Shown here: piece by piece, positions 17,075 to 25,538 of the stretch
Layout of the letters: each line of letters begins with the position of its first letter
How positions within the stretch are numbered: position 1 is the stretch's first letter
Source: Melittangium boletus DSM 14713
GTDB taxonomy: Bacteria; Myxococcota; Myxococcia; Myxococcales; Myxococcaceae
Direction of reading: 5' to 3'
Assembly: GCF_002305855.1 (NCBI RefSeq)
Contig: NZ_CP022163.1
Coordinates: 4,712,292 to 4,776,291, forward strand
DNA: 64,000 nucleotides
The notes under the pieces: generated by a model
Told to the model about the DNA's origin: nothing
Databases searched by the model: none
What the model saw: the letters and a program-made list of their open reading frames with translations, nothing else
Translations under genes and position numbers: made by a program

Positions 17075-18364
17075 GTGTCGGGACGGCAGGGGTTGGGGGG
17101 GCGCGTGGACGGTCATCAGGGTGGAGCCGAGGGAGAGTCTGTCTTTACTGGGGAAGGGAGCACGCCAGCTCTCGCGACGGTGACCTCGTATTGGTATCGC
17201 GGGCGGGACTCGCGGCCTCAGGGACCCTTGAGCATGGCGCAGCTCCGTGAGCTGTGGGCGCGGGGCGGGCTCGACCTGCACTCGCTCATCTGGTGCCAGG
17301 ACTGGCCACACTGGAAGCCGCTGTGCCTCGTGCCCGAGCTGTCTGGAATGCGGGGGACGCCGGCGCCGCTGCCCCTGGCGCGTCCCCGGGGCGGGACGTT
17401 CCTGCCGCTGCCCTCGCTCATCTCGGAGGAGGAGGCCTGGCTGCGGCAGTTGCGGGAGATGAGGGCGCGGGTGCGCCAGGTGACCCTCGCCTTGCCGCGT
17501 GGCGCGTCCGAGATGCCCACCCGGAAGATGGAGGCGGTGGCCGCCCGGCGTTCCCGCCGCGGCCGGTTGTTGTTGATCGGGGCACTCGCCGGGCCCGTGT
17601 TGCTGGGCATGGGCTTGAGCGCGCTGCTGGCCCTGGGTCCCAGCTCCCCGCTGCCCTCGCGGGTGCTCTCCCTGATGCGCTCGCTGCTGCTCTGGCCCCA
17701 CCCGACTCCGGCCAAGACGGAGTTCATCCTGCCTCCGGCCGCGCGTCCGCCCCGGTTCGTGCCGCGGACGAGCCTGGACGCGCCGCGGGGGGGCGGGGAC
17801 GTCCGCTCCTCGGTGTGGTTCGGAGGGGACTCGGGGACGGTCGTCCTGGCGTCGGGGGGGAGCGCGCCTCGAAAAAACGCCTGCCCGGAGAACTGCAGGC
17901 CCGTGCCCAAGCCCCTCTTCTCGTCGGACGACCCCGAGTACAACGAGCTGCTCGACAAGGCGTTCGAGCGGGAGCTGGGCTTCGATCAGGAGGCCCCCCG
18001 CCCCGTGCGCGTCGAGAAGCCGAGGCCCCAGCGCACCGTGTACCTGCCGCTGGCGCCGGGCACCGTGACCCTGGAGTCCCTGTCCAAATCGGACATCGTC
18101 CAGGTGGTCAGCGCGCACCGGGATGACCTCCAGAGGTGTGTCCGGCGCTACGCCCCGAAGCGGCCGGCGCGCGCCAACAAACAGCGCGTGGTGATGCGCT
18201 GGCTCATCCGGCCGAGCGGGAGCGTCACCCGAGTGCAGGTGGAGGAGCGCACGCTGAGGGGGACGCTGTTCGCCTTCTGCTTGCAGGACAGCGTGCGCTC
18301 GTGGACCTTCCCCGAGCACCGGGTGGAAGGCCACGCGATCATCCGCTTTCCCTTCGAGTACTAG
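17075..18364 (+). CDS. GYF-domain and AgmX/PglI C-terminal domain protein (TonB-like)
   Basis: About 429 residues. An N-terminal GYF_2 (DUF4339) domain is seen at about residues 38-85 (YWYRGRDSRPQGPLS, LDLHSLIWCQDWPHWKPL), then a membrane helix (about 168-188, LLLIGALAGPVLLGMGLSAL), a long Pro/Arg linker that would cross the periplasm, and a C-terminal TonB-like AgmX/PglI domain ending VEGHAIIRFPFEY with two Cys that may pair. AgmX-type proteins are linked to gliding motility in Myxococcus (family knowledge). The start is uncertain: GTG 17075 is given, and GTG at 17105 or 17180 is possible. No motility neighbours. Confidence 0.85.
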   Translation: MSGRQGLGGRVDGHQGGAEGESVFTGEGSTPALATVTSYWYRGRDSRPQGPLSMAQLRELWARGGLDLHSLIWCQDWPHWKPLCLVPELSGMRGTPAPLPLARPRGGTFLPLPSLISEEEAWLRQLREMRARVRQVTLALPRGASEMPTRKMEAVAARRSRRGRLLLIGALAGPVLLGMGLSALLALGPSSPLPSRVLSLMRSLLLWPHPTPAKTEFILPPAARPPRFVPRTSLDAPRGGGDVRSSVWFGGDSGTVVLASGGSAPRKNACPENCRPVPKPLFSSDDPEYNELLDKAFERELGFDQEAPRPVRVEKPRPQRTVYLPLAPGTVTLESLSKSDIVQVVSAHRDDLQRCVRRYAPKRPARANKQRVVMRWLIRPSGSVTRVQVEERTLRGTLFAFCLQDSVRSWTFPEHRVEGHAIIRFPFEY

Positions 18365-18374
18365 GGACGCCCGG

Positions 18375-19346
18375 TCAGCGCGCGCAGAGCTGGGCCGCCT
18401 TGAGCAGCGCTTCCACCATGGGCACGCTGCTCGCCTGGCCCTTGCCCGCGATGTCATAGGCGGTGCCGTGGTCCGGTGACGTGCGCGGCACGGGCAGGCC
18501 GAGCGTGACGTTCACGGTGCGCTCGAAGTCCAGCGCCTTGGCCGGGATGAGGCCCTGGTCGTGGTACATGGCCAGCACGACGTCATAGGGGAAGTCATTC
18601 ACCCGGGCGAAGAGCCCATCCGCGGCCAGAGGGCCATGTGCATCCACGCGCAGCCGGCGGGCGCGGCGGATGGCGGGGGTGATGACTTCCACCTCCTCGC
18701 GGCCGAGCAGTCCGCCCTCGCCCGCGTGGGGGTTGAAGCTCAAGACGCCGATGCGCGGCGCGTGGCCCACCACGGGCACGAGGCTCCGGGACAGGAGCTG
18801 GAGTTGCGCCACCAGCCGCTCCACGGTGAGCAGGCGGGAGACTTCCACCAGGGGCACATGGTTGGTGGCGAGCGCCACGCGCACGCGCGGGCCGTCCATG
18901 AGCATGAGCACCTCGCGGCCGAACGCGTCCGCGAGCACTTCCGTGTGGCCCATGAAGGGGATGCCCGCGCGGGAGATCTGCTCCTTGGACACCGGCGCCG
19001 TGCACAGCGCGTCCACCTGGCCGGCCCGTGCCGCGGCGATGGCCGCCTGGACATAGGCGTATTGCGCCTGGCCACCCCGGCGCGTGGGGTGCCCGGGGCG
19101 CCGGTCCTTCTCCGCGAGCTCCGTCACCACGCACACCGTGGGACGGGTGGGCCGCGAGAGCGTGGCGGGGGTGGCTCGCTCCCAGGTGCCGAAGAGGGCG
19201 AAGCGCTCGAGCGCGGGCCCATCTCCGAACACCACGGGCACGAGGGCGCGGCGCACCCGGGGCAGCGCGAGCGCCGCCGCCGTCACCTCCGGGCCGATTC
19301 CCGAGACGTCTCCGAGGGAGATGCCGACGAGGGGGCGGGCGCTCAG
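18375..19346 (-). CDS. pdxA: 4-hydroxythreonine-4-phosphate dehydrogenase, probable CTG start
   Basis: PdxA oxidises 4-phosphohydroxy-L-threonine in the DXP-dependent pyridoxal phosphate pathway. The metal-binding histidines and core motifs are visible: GHTEVLADAFG, NPHAGEGGLLG, MYHDQGLIPAKAL, TSPDHGTAYDIAG. The invariant N-terminal motif (here VGISLGDVSGIGPEV) lies upstream of the first ATG/GTG/TTG in frame (GTG 19284-19286), so the true start must be earlier; the only plausible codon is CTG at 19344-19346, inside the CTGA overlap with the stop of the parvulin gene. That gives 323 residues, normal for PdxA. It is the last gene of the three-parvulin operon. Confidence 0.93.
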   Translation of the reverse strand: MSARPLVGISLGDVSGIGPEVTAAALALPRVRRALVPVVFGDGPALERFALFGTWERATPATLSRPTRPTVCVVTELAEKDRRPGHPTRRGGQAQYAYVQAAIAAARAGQVDALCTAPVSKEQISRAGIPFMGHTEVLADAFGREVLMLMDGPRVRVALATNHVPLVEVSRLLTVERLVAQLQLLSRSLVPVVGHAPRIGVLSFNPHAGEGGLLGREEVEVITPAIRRARRLRVDAHGPLAADGLFARVNDFPYDVVLAMYHDQGLIPAKALDFERTVNVTLGLPVPRTSPDHGTAYDIAGKGQASSVPMVEALLKAAQLCAR

Positions 19347-20314
19347 ATCTTCGTCTCCACGGAGGCCTTCTGCCGCAGCTCCTGCACGTACTGCTCGACG
19401 TACTTCTCCGTCTTCTGCAGCTTGAGCCGCGACTCCAGCTCGTTCTTCACCGTCTCGAAGGGGGCCACGTCCACCGCGCGGTGCTCCTCCACCTTGAGCA
19501 CGTGCCAGCCGAACTGGGTGCGCACCGGCTCGCTCACCTCGCCATCCTTGAGCGAGAAGGCCACGCGCTCGAAGGCGGGCACCATCACGCCGCGCCGGAA
19601 GAAGCCCAGGTCTCCTCCGTCCGCGGCGCTCGGGCCCTCGCTCTTGTCCTGCGCGAGCTTCGCGAAGTCCACGCCCGGCTTGCGCGCCTCCTCGGCGAGC
19701 GCGAGCGCCTTCTTGTGCGCCGCCTCCACCTGGGCGGGCGTCGCCTTGGCGTCCACCTGCACGAGGATGTGCCGCGCGTGCACCTCGGCGTCACCCGACT
19801 CCATCTTGTTGTACTGGGTATAGGCCGCCTTGAGGTCCTCCTCGGACACCTTCACCTTGGGGCTGACCTTGAGCTGCACGAGCTTCATGCGCGACATCTG
19901 CTTGCGCAGGAAGTCCTTGTAGGCCGCCACGGTGAAGCCCTCGCCCGCGAGGAGCCGGTCGAACTGGGAGTCGTCCGTGATGTTGTTCTGCCGCTTCACG
20001 TCCGACACGGCCGCTTCCAGCTCCGAGTCCGTCACGGAGAGGCCCAGCTCCTGGATTTGTTCCTCCATCAGCTTCTCGCCGATGAGGGTGTCCAGGGCCT
20101 GCTTCATCACCCGGGCGCGCTCCTCGGTGCGCTGCTGGGCGTCGCGCGTGCCGCCGTTGATGCGCGCGAGCTCCGGCGCGGCGCGCTTCTCCACCTCGGA
20201 CAGGGTGATGATGTCGCGGTTGACGACCGCGGCCACCCGGTCCACCAGCTCCGCGCGCGCCGTGGCGCCCTGCAGGAGCAGCGCCGCCACCATCGTCCCA
20301 AGCCACTTCTTCAT
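19343..20314 (-). CDS. Periplasmic SurA-like peptidyl-prolyl isomerase
   Basis: The 323-residue protein starts MKKWLGTMVAALLL with a signal peptide cut after TARA. Residues about 25-170 are a SurA-N-type chaperone region (VDRVAAVVNRDIITLSEV), and about 185-285 a parvulin domain (VHARHILVQV, GGDLGFFRRGVMVPAF, VRTQFGWHVLKVEE). It should assist outer-membrane protein folding in the periplasm. GGAG lies 5 bases before the ATG at 20312-20314. It is the third of three consecutive parvulin genes and overlaps pdxA. Confidence 0.92.
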   Translation of the reverse strand: MKKWLGTMVAALLLQGATARAELVDRVAAVVNRDIITLSEVEKRAAPELARINGGTRDAQQRTEERARVMKQALDTLIGEKLMEEQIQELGLSVTDSELEAAVSDVKRQNNITDDSQFDRLLAGEGFTVAAYKDFLRKQMSRMKLVQLKVSPKVKVSEEDLKAAYTQYNKMESGDAEVHARHILVQVDAKATPAQVEAAHKKALALAEEARKPGVDFAKLAQDKSEGPSAADGGDLGFFRRGVMVPAFERVAFSLKDGEVSEPVRTQFGWHVLKVEEHRAVDVAPFETVKNELESRLKLQKTEKYVEQYVQELRQKASVETKI

Positions 20315-20331
20315 AACGCTCCGTCTCTCTT

Positions 20332-21324
20332 TCAAGGCTTCGCCGCCGCGTGGGTGACGGGCCGTCCGCGGATGGCCTGCAGGATGGCCTCGTTCACCCA
20401 CACCTGGGCCTTGCTCCGCAAGTCCTGTTCATATTTCGCCTGCGCCTCCGCCCGTCCCCGCGCCAGCAGCTTCGCCTCCACCTGCTCGCGCACCTCGTTG
20501 AATTCCAGCTTGCGCCCCGGCTTCTTCTCCAACACGCGGAACAGGTGGTAGCCGTACTCGGTCTCCACGACGTCGGACACCTGGCCCGGCTGGAGCGTGA
20601 AGACGACGGCGTCGAAGGCGGGCGGCATCTGTCCCCGGGGGAAGAAGCCCAGGTCCCCGCCCACCCGCGCGTCCGCGCTCAGCGAGTACTTGCGCGCCAG
20701 CTCCGCGAACTTCTTGCCCGAGCGCAGCTGCGCCTGCACCCGCCGCGCCTCGTCCATGCCCTTGACGACGATCTGCGCGGCGCGCACCCGCTCGGGGATG
20801 GTGTAGTCCGCCTCGTGCGCGGCGTAGTCGGCGCGCAGCTCCTCCTCCGTCACGCCCACGCGCGGGTACACCGTCGTGGCGAAGAGCTTCTCGATGGTGA
20901 GGCGCGAGGCCTCGTTCGCCTTGAGCTGGGCCATGGACAGCTGGCCCTCGGCGAGCACGTCGTTGAAGTTGCCCGTTGGGTAGTCGCTCGACAGCCGCAG
21001 CACGCCCCGGTCCACCTCGTCGGGCGTCACGGTGATGTTGTGCGTGCGCGCCTCCTGCAGGAGCACCATGCGCGAGATGAGCGTGTCGAGCAGGGCCCGC
21101 TTGTAGGGCTCCACTTCCTCGGGGGAGGGCTGGCCGGACTCGGTGCTCGAGGGGATGAACTCGCGCTCCAGCTCCCGCTCGAAGTCGGCGCGGCCGATGA
21201 CCTCGCCATTCACGGTGGCCACCACCTGGGCGTCCGGCTCCTCCTTGTCCTTCTGGGAGCAGCCGGCGAGCCCCAGGGCGAGCACCAGGGGGGAGGCGAG
21301 GCGGCGGATGACGGCCAGGCGCAT
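20332..21324 (-). CDS. Parvulin/SurA-like lipoprotein
   Basis: The 330-residue protein begins MRLAVIRRLASPLVLALG with lipobox LAGC, so it is lipid-anchored. It has a SurA-N chaperone part (VVATVNGEVIGRADFERELE; TLISRMVLLQEARTH) and a parvulin domain (RVRAAQIVVKG, GGDLGFFPRGQMPPAFD, TEYGYHLFRVLEK). AAGGAG lies 7 bases before the ATG at 21322-21324. It resembles PrsA/SurA-type foldases. It sits between two related genes, 20 bp after one and 17 bp before the next, in one probable operon. Confidence 0.92.
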   Translation of the reverse strand: MRLAVIRRLASPLVLALGLAGCSQKDKEEPDAQVVATVNGEVIGRADFERELEREFIPSSTESGQPSPEEVEPYKRALLDTLISRMVLLQEARTHNITVTPDEVDRGVLRLSSDYPTGNFNDVLAEGQLSMAQLKANEASRLTIEKLFATTVYPRVGVTEEELRADYAAHEADYTIPERVRAAQIVVKGMDEARRVQAQLRSGKKFAELARKYSLSADARVGGDLGFFPRGQMPPAFDAVVFTLQPGQVSDVVETEYGYHLFRVLEKKPGRKLEFNEVREQVEAKLLARGRAEAQAKYEQDLRSKAQVWVNEAILQAIRGRPVTHAAAKP

Positions 21325-21344
21325 GGGGGAGCTCCTTGGGGAGA

Positions 21345-22373
21345 TCATGGCTCCACGGGGGAAGCGGGAAAAGGGGCGGGAAGGGTGCCCGGCGGGGGAC
21401 CACTCGTGGGGCGGGCCGGGGTGAGCGCGTCCACGTGCACCCGCGCGAGCGCCGCGGCGTCCACCGTGAAGTCCGAGCGGCGCGCGAGCCCGGCGAGCAA
21501 CTGGTTCCAGGCGCGGGTGCGCCGCTCCTGGGCGAGGCGGCCGGAGAGCTGGGCGCGCACGTCCTCGAGCGTCAGGTTCAACGCCGCCTGGTGGCCGGTG
21601 AGCCGCACCACGTGCAGCCCCGCGTCCGTCCGCACCACGCCGCTCAGCGCTCCGAGCCCCTGGGGCACGAGCGCGCGCGCGGCCTCGGCCAGCTCGGGCC
21701 CGAAGTCCTGGGCGAGCACGTCGAGGGAGCGGAAGCGCAGGTCTCCATCCAGGGGTTGGGTGCGCGGCTCCTCGCTGTGCGCGCGCGCGAGCCGTCCAAA
21801 GGCGGCGAAGTCCCGCGCGGGCAGGGCCAGGGCCTGGAGGCGCAGCGCCTCGGCCTTCTCGAGCGCGGCGGCCACCCGGGGCGCGTCCGCCCGGGGCGCG
21901 GCGAGGAAGATGTGCGAGAGCCGCACCTGCTCCGGCCGCACGTAGTCCTCCCGCTGCCGCTCATAGGCCGCCGCCACGTCCGCCTCGGACACGGCCGGGG
22001 AGACCTCGTCGAGCTCGGCGCGCATCAGCCGCGACACCAGGGCGCGCTTGGTGCCCGCCACCACCTCGGGATCATCCTGGAGCCCGCGCGCGAGCGCCTC
22101 GCGCACCAGCAGCTCGAAGCGCGCCAGGCCCTCCACGTACTCGCGCTTCTGCTCCAGCGTCTGGTAGCGCTCGCGCAGGGCGGGGGTCATCTCCTCCAGC
22201 AGCCGGTGCAGCTCCTCCGCCGTCACCCGATCTCCCGTCCAGGAGGCCACGGGCGTGCCCCCCGGGACGCGGGTATGGCGGAAGTCCACCACGGCCTGGC
22301 CCGGGAGCGCGGGGCGCTCGCAGCCCACCAGGGCGAGCACGGCGAGGCTGGAGACGCGGAGGACGGAGGGCAT
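21345..22373 (-). CDS. Parvulin/SurA-like lipoprotein, divergent
   Basis: The 342-residue protein starts MPSVLRVSSLAVLALVGC with a lipobox (ALVGC). It has a SurA-N-like segment (DRVTAEELHRLLEEMTPALR, YVEGLARFELLVREALARG) and a weak parvulin domain (QVRLSHIFLAAP; GDLRFRSLDVLAQDFGPEL; DAGLHVVRLTGHQ). Several parvulin active-site positions look altered, so isomerase activity is uncertain and a pure chaperone role possible. It is the first gene of the parvulin-parvulin-parvulin-pdxA operon. The upstream frame stays open to 22730, but the lipoprotein signal makes the ATG at 22371-22373 the natural start. Confidence 0.88.
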   Translation of the reverse strand: MPSVLRVSSLAVLALVGCERPALPGQAVVDFRHTRVPGGTPVASWTGDRVTAEELHRLLEEMTPALRERYQTLEQKREYVEGLARFELLVREALARGLQDDPEVVAGTKRALVSRLMRAELDEVSPAVSEADVAAAYERQREDYVRPEQVRLSHIFLAAPRADAPRVAAALEKAEALRLQALALPARDFAAFGRLARAHSEEPRTQPLDGDLRFRSLDVLAQDFGPELAEAARALVPQGLGALSGVVRTDAGLHVVRLTGHQAALNLTLEDVRAQLSGRLAQERRTRAWNQLLAGLARRSDFTVDAAALARVHVDALTPARPTSGPPPGTLPAPFPASPVEP

Positions 22374-22432
22374 GGCGGGCGCGGGTTGCGTGGGTAGCAC
22401 GCCCGGAATGGGCGGACAACGGGGCGGGGGCC

Positions 22433-23482
22433 TCAGGCCCGGGTCGCGTGACTCGCCAGGAACGCCTCCACCAGGGGGAAGATTTCGTCCGGCGCCCGGC
22501 GTCCGAGCACCAGGTCCGCGTGGCCGTAGTCCGCGGCGAAGCCGTGCCCTTTTCCAGCCACCACCAGCTTCACCGGACCGCCCAGGTACTCCTGCGCGCG
22601 CGCCACGGCGAGCGGGGGAGCGAGCAGGTCCTTGCTTCCCGCCACGAGCAGCACGGGCAGCTTCACCCCGGCGAGCGGCGCGCGGTAGCAGGTGCCATCC
22701 ACCATGCAGAAGGAGTCGGTGGAGATCCACTGGGCGAACTGACGCGCCACGCCACCGGAGATGTCCGAGGGCAGGTTGGCCAGGGCGCGGCGCACCACGT
22801 CCTGATCCATGTTCTCCTCGAGCATCATGTAGCGGGTGAGGGGCCCCGGGGGCGCGCCGAACAGGGCGATGCCGGTGATGCGGCGGGCGGGAATCGCCTT
22901 GAGCCGCAGCAGGGGCTCCACGCGCTGGACGAAGACCTTGAGGCCCGGCTGCACCGCGAAGGTGAAGGGGCTGCCCAGGGCCACCGCGGCCCGCACGGGC
23001 GCTTGCGGGTTTCGGGCCAGATGGCCGTACAGCGTGAGGCCTCCCTTGGAATGCCCCACCCAGAGCACTTCCTTGGCCCCCGTGGAGAGCACGGTGCGCA
23101 GGGCGCAGCGCACGTCGTGTTCCGCTTGATCATCGAAGGAGTTCTCGTGACACGGGCCCGCGAGCCCCCGGCCGCGCAGCTCCATCACCCACGTCTCGAA
23201 GCCGGCCCGGGCCAGGTAGCGCGCCAGGCTGTAGCGCTCGTCGAAGTCCATGTGGAAGCGGTTGACGCCCAGGCCATGGCAGAGGATGACCGGCTCGGCG
23301 TGGCGCCGTTCTCCCCTCGGGTGATAGCGCCCGAGCGCCACCGCCGCCCCATCGTCCGTGGGCACCCGGTACAGCTCATCGGGCTTGAAGGGCAGGGTGA
23401 GCAATCCGGCGCCATCGCGGCTCACCGCCCGCGAGAAGAGATCCGCCATGCGCGTCAACCTGGGACCGTTTCGATTCGTCAC
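22433..23482 (-). CDS. Alpha/beta-fold hydrolase
   Basis: About 349 residues from GTG 23480-23482. Visible are VILCHGLGVNRFHMD (oxyanion strand), WVMELRGRGLAGP, the nucleophile elbow WVGHSKGGLTLYG with Ser in GHSKG, the acid region VLLVAGSKDLLAPP, and a late His in VAGKGHGFAADYGH. The pattern is close to putative polyhydroxyalkanoate or mycobacterial-type lipases/esterases; the substrate cannot be told. ATG at 23447-23449 (MADLFSRAV) is an alternative start. It stands 59 bp from the parvulin operon on the same strand. Confidence 0.85.
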   Translation of the reverse strand: MTNRNGPRLTRMADLFSRAVSRDGAGLLTLPFKPDELYRVPTDDGAAVALGRYHPRGERRHAEPVILCHGLGVNRFHMDFDERYSLARYLARAGFETWVMELRGRGLAGPCHENSFDDQAEHDVRCALRTVLSTGAKEVLWVGHSKGGLTLYGHLARNPQAPVRAAVALGSPFTFAVQPGLKVFVQRVEPLLRLKAIPARRITGIALFGAPPGPLTRYMMLEENMDQDVVRRALANLPSDISGGVARQFAQWISTDSFCMVDGTCYRAPLAGVKLPVLLVAGSKDLLAPPLAVARAQEYLGGPVKLVVAGKGHGFAADYGHADLVLGRRAPDEIFPLVEAFLASHATRA

Positions 23483-23596
23483 CCGAGGACTCTAACGCGC
23501 CCGCGCCTGGGACCGCTTTGTTCAAAATCAACTCGTCCCACAGGTCGGCAAGGTGGTTGCAGGGCATCCCACCTGTTCAAGCCGGGAGGCGCGTAG

Positions 23597-23866
23597 ATGC
23601 GGCAAAAGCCGACTGTTGCGGAAAAGTTGTCGTCGTTCGAGGTCGCCCTGGTACCCACGGACACCCTGCTACGGGCCCTGGGAATGATGGAGCGCTACCA
23701 GCTCCCTCTCCTGCCCGTGGTGGGAGAGGCCGGCCGCCTGGTCGGCCTGCTCAGCCGGGCGCATGTGATGTCGGCGTGGGGGGTGGATCCCCTCCTGCCG
23801 GTGTCCCTGGTGATGGCGGCGTGTGAGCAGCCGCTGCGTCCGGTGCTCTGTCCGGTGCCCCGGTGA
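23597..23866 (+). CDS. Small CBS-domain protein
   Basis: The 89-residue protein has one recognisable CBS motif: VALVPTDTLLRALGMMERYQ, LPLLPVVGEAGRLVGLLSRA, followed by a helix and the beginning of a second motif (VSLVMAACEQPLRPV) that stops early. CBS pairs bind adenine nucleotides and regulate partner proteins; a single motif would have to dimerise. The ATG at 23597 lies close after GGGAGGCG. The GIY-YIG gene follows directly, so cotranscription is likely. Truncation of a longer CBS-pair protein is possible. Confidence 0.72.
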   Translation: MRQKPTVAEKLSSFEVALVPTDTLLRALGMMERYQLPLLPVVGEAGRLVGLLSRAHVMSAWGVDPLLPVSLVMAACEQPLRPVLCPVPR

Positions 23867-23896
23867 GTGCGCGGGTGCGCTATCCTCCGCCCCGCC

Positions 23897-24154
23897 GTGT
23901 CAGTCCCCTGGACCGTCTACATGCTGCGCTGCCGGGATGGGAGCCTCTACACCGGTGCCACCAACGACCTGGAGCGCCGCGTGGCCACCCACAACCGGGG
24001 CCGGGGCGCCGCGTACACCCGCGCGCGTCTGCCCGTGACGCTGGTGTGGAGTGAGCAGGCGGCCGATCGAGGGTCCGCTTTGCGTCGCGAAGCCGCCCTC
24101 AAACGCCTTCCCCGCGCCGAGAAATTGAGACTCGTGGAGCGGGTTCGCCCCTGA
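23897..24154 (+). CDS. GIY-YIG nuclease-domain protein (YhbQ/UPF0213 type)
   Basis: The 85-residue product has the full GIY-YIG core: WTVYMLRCRDGSLYTGATND, ERRVATHNRG, YTRARLPVTLVWSE and the catalytic Glu in ALRREAALKRL. This matches the small UPF0213/YhbQ group, thought to act on DNA repair or structure-specific substrates, of unproven role. I place the start at GTG 23897 (MSVPWTVYML) since the family begins here; an in-frame GTG at 23867 directly follows the CBS gene's stop. A strong hairpin (24206-24227) follows it. Confidence 0.88.
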   Translation: MSVPWTVYMLRCRDGSLYTGATNDLERRVATHNRGRGAAYTRARLPVTLVWSEQAADRGSALRREAALKRLPRAEKLRLVERVRP

Positions 24155-24205
24155 CCCGGGCTGGGTTCCGCCTGACCTCCATCTATGCCAAGTTAGCCCG
24201 TAACC

Positions 24206-24227
24206 CCTGATTCCCCTTGGAATCAGG
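24206..24227. terminator. Perfect 9-bp hairpin with tetraloop
   Basis: CCTGATTCC (24206-24214) and GGAATCAGG (24219-24227) pair perfectly around a CCTT loop. It lies 52 bp after the GIY-YIG stop and 16 bp before the histidine kinase start, so it may end the first transcript or form a structured leader of the second. No T run follows. Confidence 0.5.
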
Positions 24228-24242
24228 CGAGACGGGGTGGAC

Positions 24243-25526
24243 ATGGGACAGCCGCACCAGGACGCGACGGCGCGGGATGAGGGACGAATCCTGCGATGGG
24301 TGGCGGTGCGCTCGCTGGTGTTCTGGCTCCTGGATGTGCTGTCGGCGATGCGGTGGACGTGGGACACCTTGCTGCTGCGGGGGCTGTGGGCGGTCCTGAT
24401 GGTGGGACTGGCATGGGCCATCGAGTTCCTTCCCCGCGCGCGCCGGGGTCTGGTGCGGTTCACCGCGGGCGTGCTGCTGCCCAACCTCTTCATTCCGCTC
24501 ATCGCCTATCGGTTGGGCGGCACGTCCAATCCCGTGTTCGCGAGCCTGTGCATCCTGCCGATGTTCGGGATGATGCTGCCCTGGGAGCGGCCCTGGGAGG
24601 CGGTGGTCCGGGGGACGCTGCCCATGGTGGGGGCGAGTGTCGTGATGGCCCTGGATGGAGTGGCGTGGTCCCAGCGGGTGTCCTGGCTGTTGCTGCTGCT
24701 GAGTTCCGGGTCGCTCGGGGTGCTGCTCACCTACTACAACCACCAGCTGCGGCGGGCGTCGAGGCGGGCACGGGAGGAGGAGCGCGAGGCGAAGCAGGCG
24801 TTGGTGGTGTCGGAGGATCGCGCGCTGCGGGCCGAGCGGCTGGCGCAGGTGGGGCGGCTGGCGGCGGGGGTGGCGCACGAGGTGCGCAATCCCCTGGCCT
24901 ATGTCCAGGCCAACCTGCGCTACCTGCTCGAGGAGTGGCGGCAGAAGACGGAGGGCGGAGACGACGCGGAGTTCTCCGCGGCCCTGAGCGAGACGATGCA
25001 GGGCGTGGATCGCATCCATCAGATCGTGAAGGACCTGACGGTGCTCTCGCGCTCGGAGGACGTGGTGGCGCCGGTGGGCCGCTGCGAGCTGACGCCGGTC
25101 ATCGCCGCGAGTGTGCGCCTGGCCTCGGTGCGGCTCAAGTCGCTGGTGACGCTGGCGGTGGAGGTGCCGGGCACACCGGTGGCGCAGGCCGAGCCGCGGC
25201 GCCTGGGGCAGGTGCTGCTCAACCTGCTGCTCAACGCGGCGGACGCCATCGAGGACGCGAAGGTGCGCGATGGGCAGGTGATGTTGAGGGTGGAGGTGGC
25301 GGCCGAGCGGGTGCGGCTGCTCGTGGAGGACAACGGCCCGGGCATCCGGGACGAGCACCTGTCCAAGCTGTTCACCACGTTCTTCACCACGAAGGCGCCG
25401 GAGAAGGGCACGGGGCTGGGGCTCGCCCTGTCGCGCGAGTACGTGGAGTCCTTCGGGGGCACGCTGCACGCGGAGAACCGCTCCGAGGGCGGCGCGCGCT
25501 TCATCGTGGAGCTGCCCGCGGCGTGA
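24243..25526 (+). CDS. Membrane sensor histidine kinase
   Basis: The 427-residue protein has an N-terminal sensor of about six hydrophobic segments (residues about 20-170; RSLVFWLLDVLSAM, LWAVLMVGLAWAIEFL, VSWLLLLLSSGSLGVLLTY), a short coiled coil with many Glu/Arg, and a HisKA core with the acceptor His in GVAHEVRNPLAY. The catalytic domain has NLLLNAADAIEDA (N box), VEDNGPGIRDEH (G1), FTTFFTTK (F) and GTGLGLALSREY (G2). The start is ATG 24243; GTG 24237 is possible. No cognate regulator is adjacent, typical of myxobacterial orphan kinases. Signal unknown. Confidence 0.92.
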   Translation: MGQPHQDATARDEGRILRWVAVRSLVFWLLDVLSAMRWTWDTLLLRGLWAVLMVGLAWAIEFLPRARRGLVRFTAGVLLPNLFIPLIAYRLGGTSNPVFASLCILPMFGMMLPWERPWEAVVRGTLPMVGASVVMALDGVAWSQRVSWLLLLLSSGSLGVLLTYYNHQLRRASRRAREEEREAKQALVVSEDRALRAERLAQVGRLAAGVAHEVRNPLAYVQANLRYLLEEWRQKTEGGDDAEFSAALSETMQGVDRIHQIVKDLTVLSRSEDVVAPVGRCELTPVIAASVRLASVRLKSLVTLAVEVPGTPVAQAEPRRLGQVLLNLLLNAADAIEDAKVRDGQVMLRVEVAAERVRLLVEDNGPGIRDEHLSKLFTTFFTTKAPEKGTGLGLALSREYVESFGGTLHAENRSEGGARFIVELPAA

Positions 25527-25538
25527 GGCGGGCCCCGC

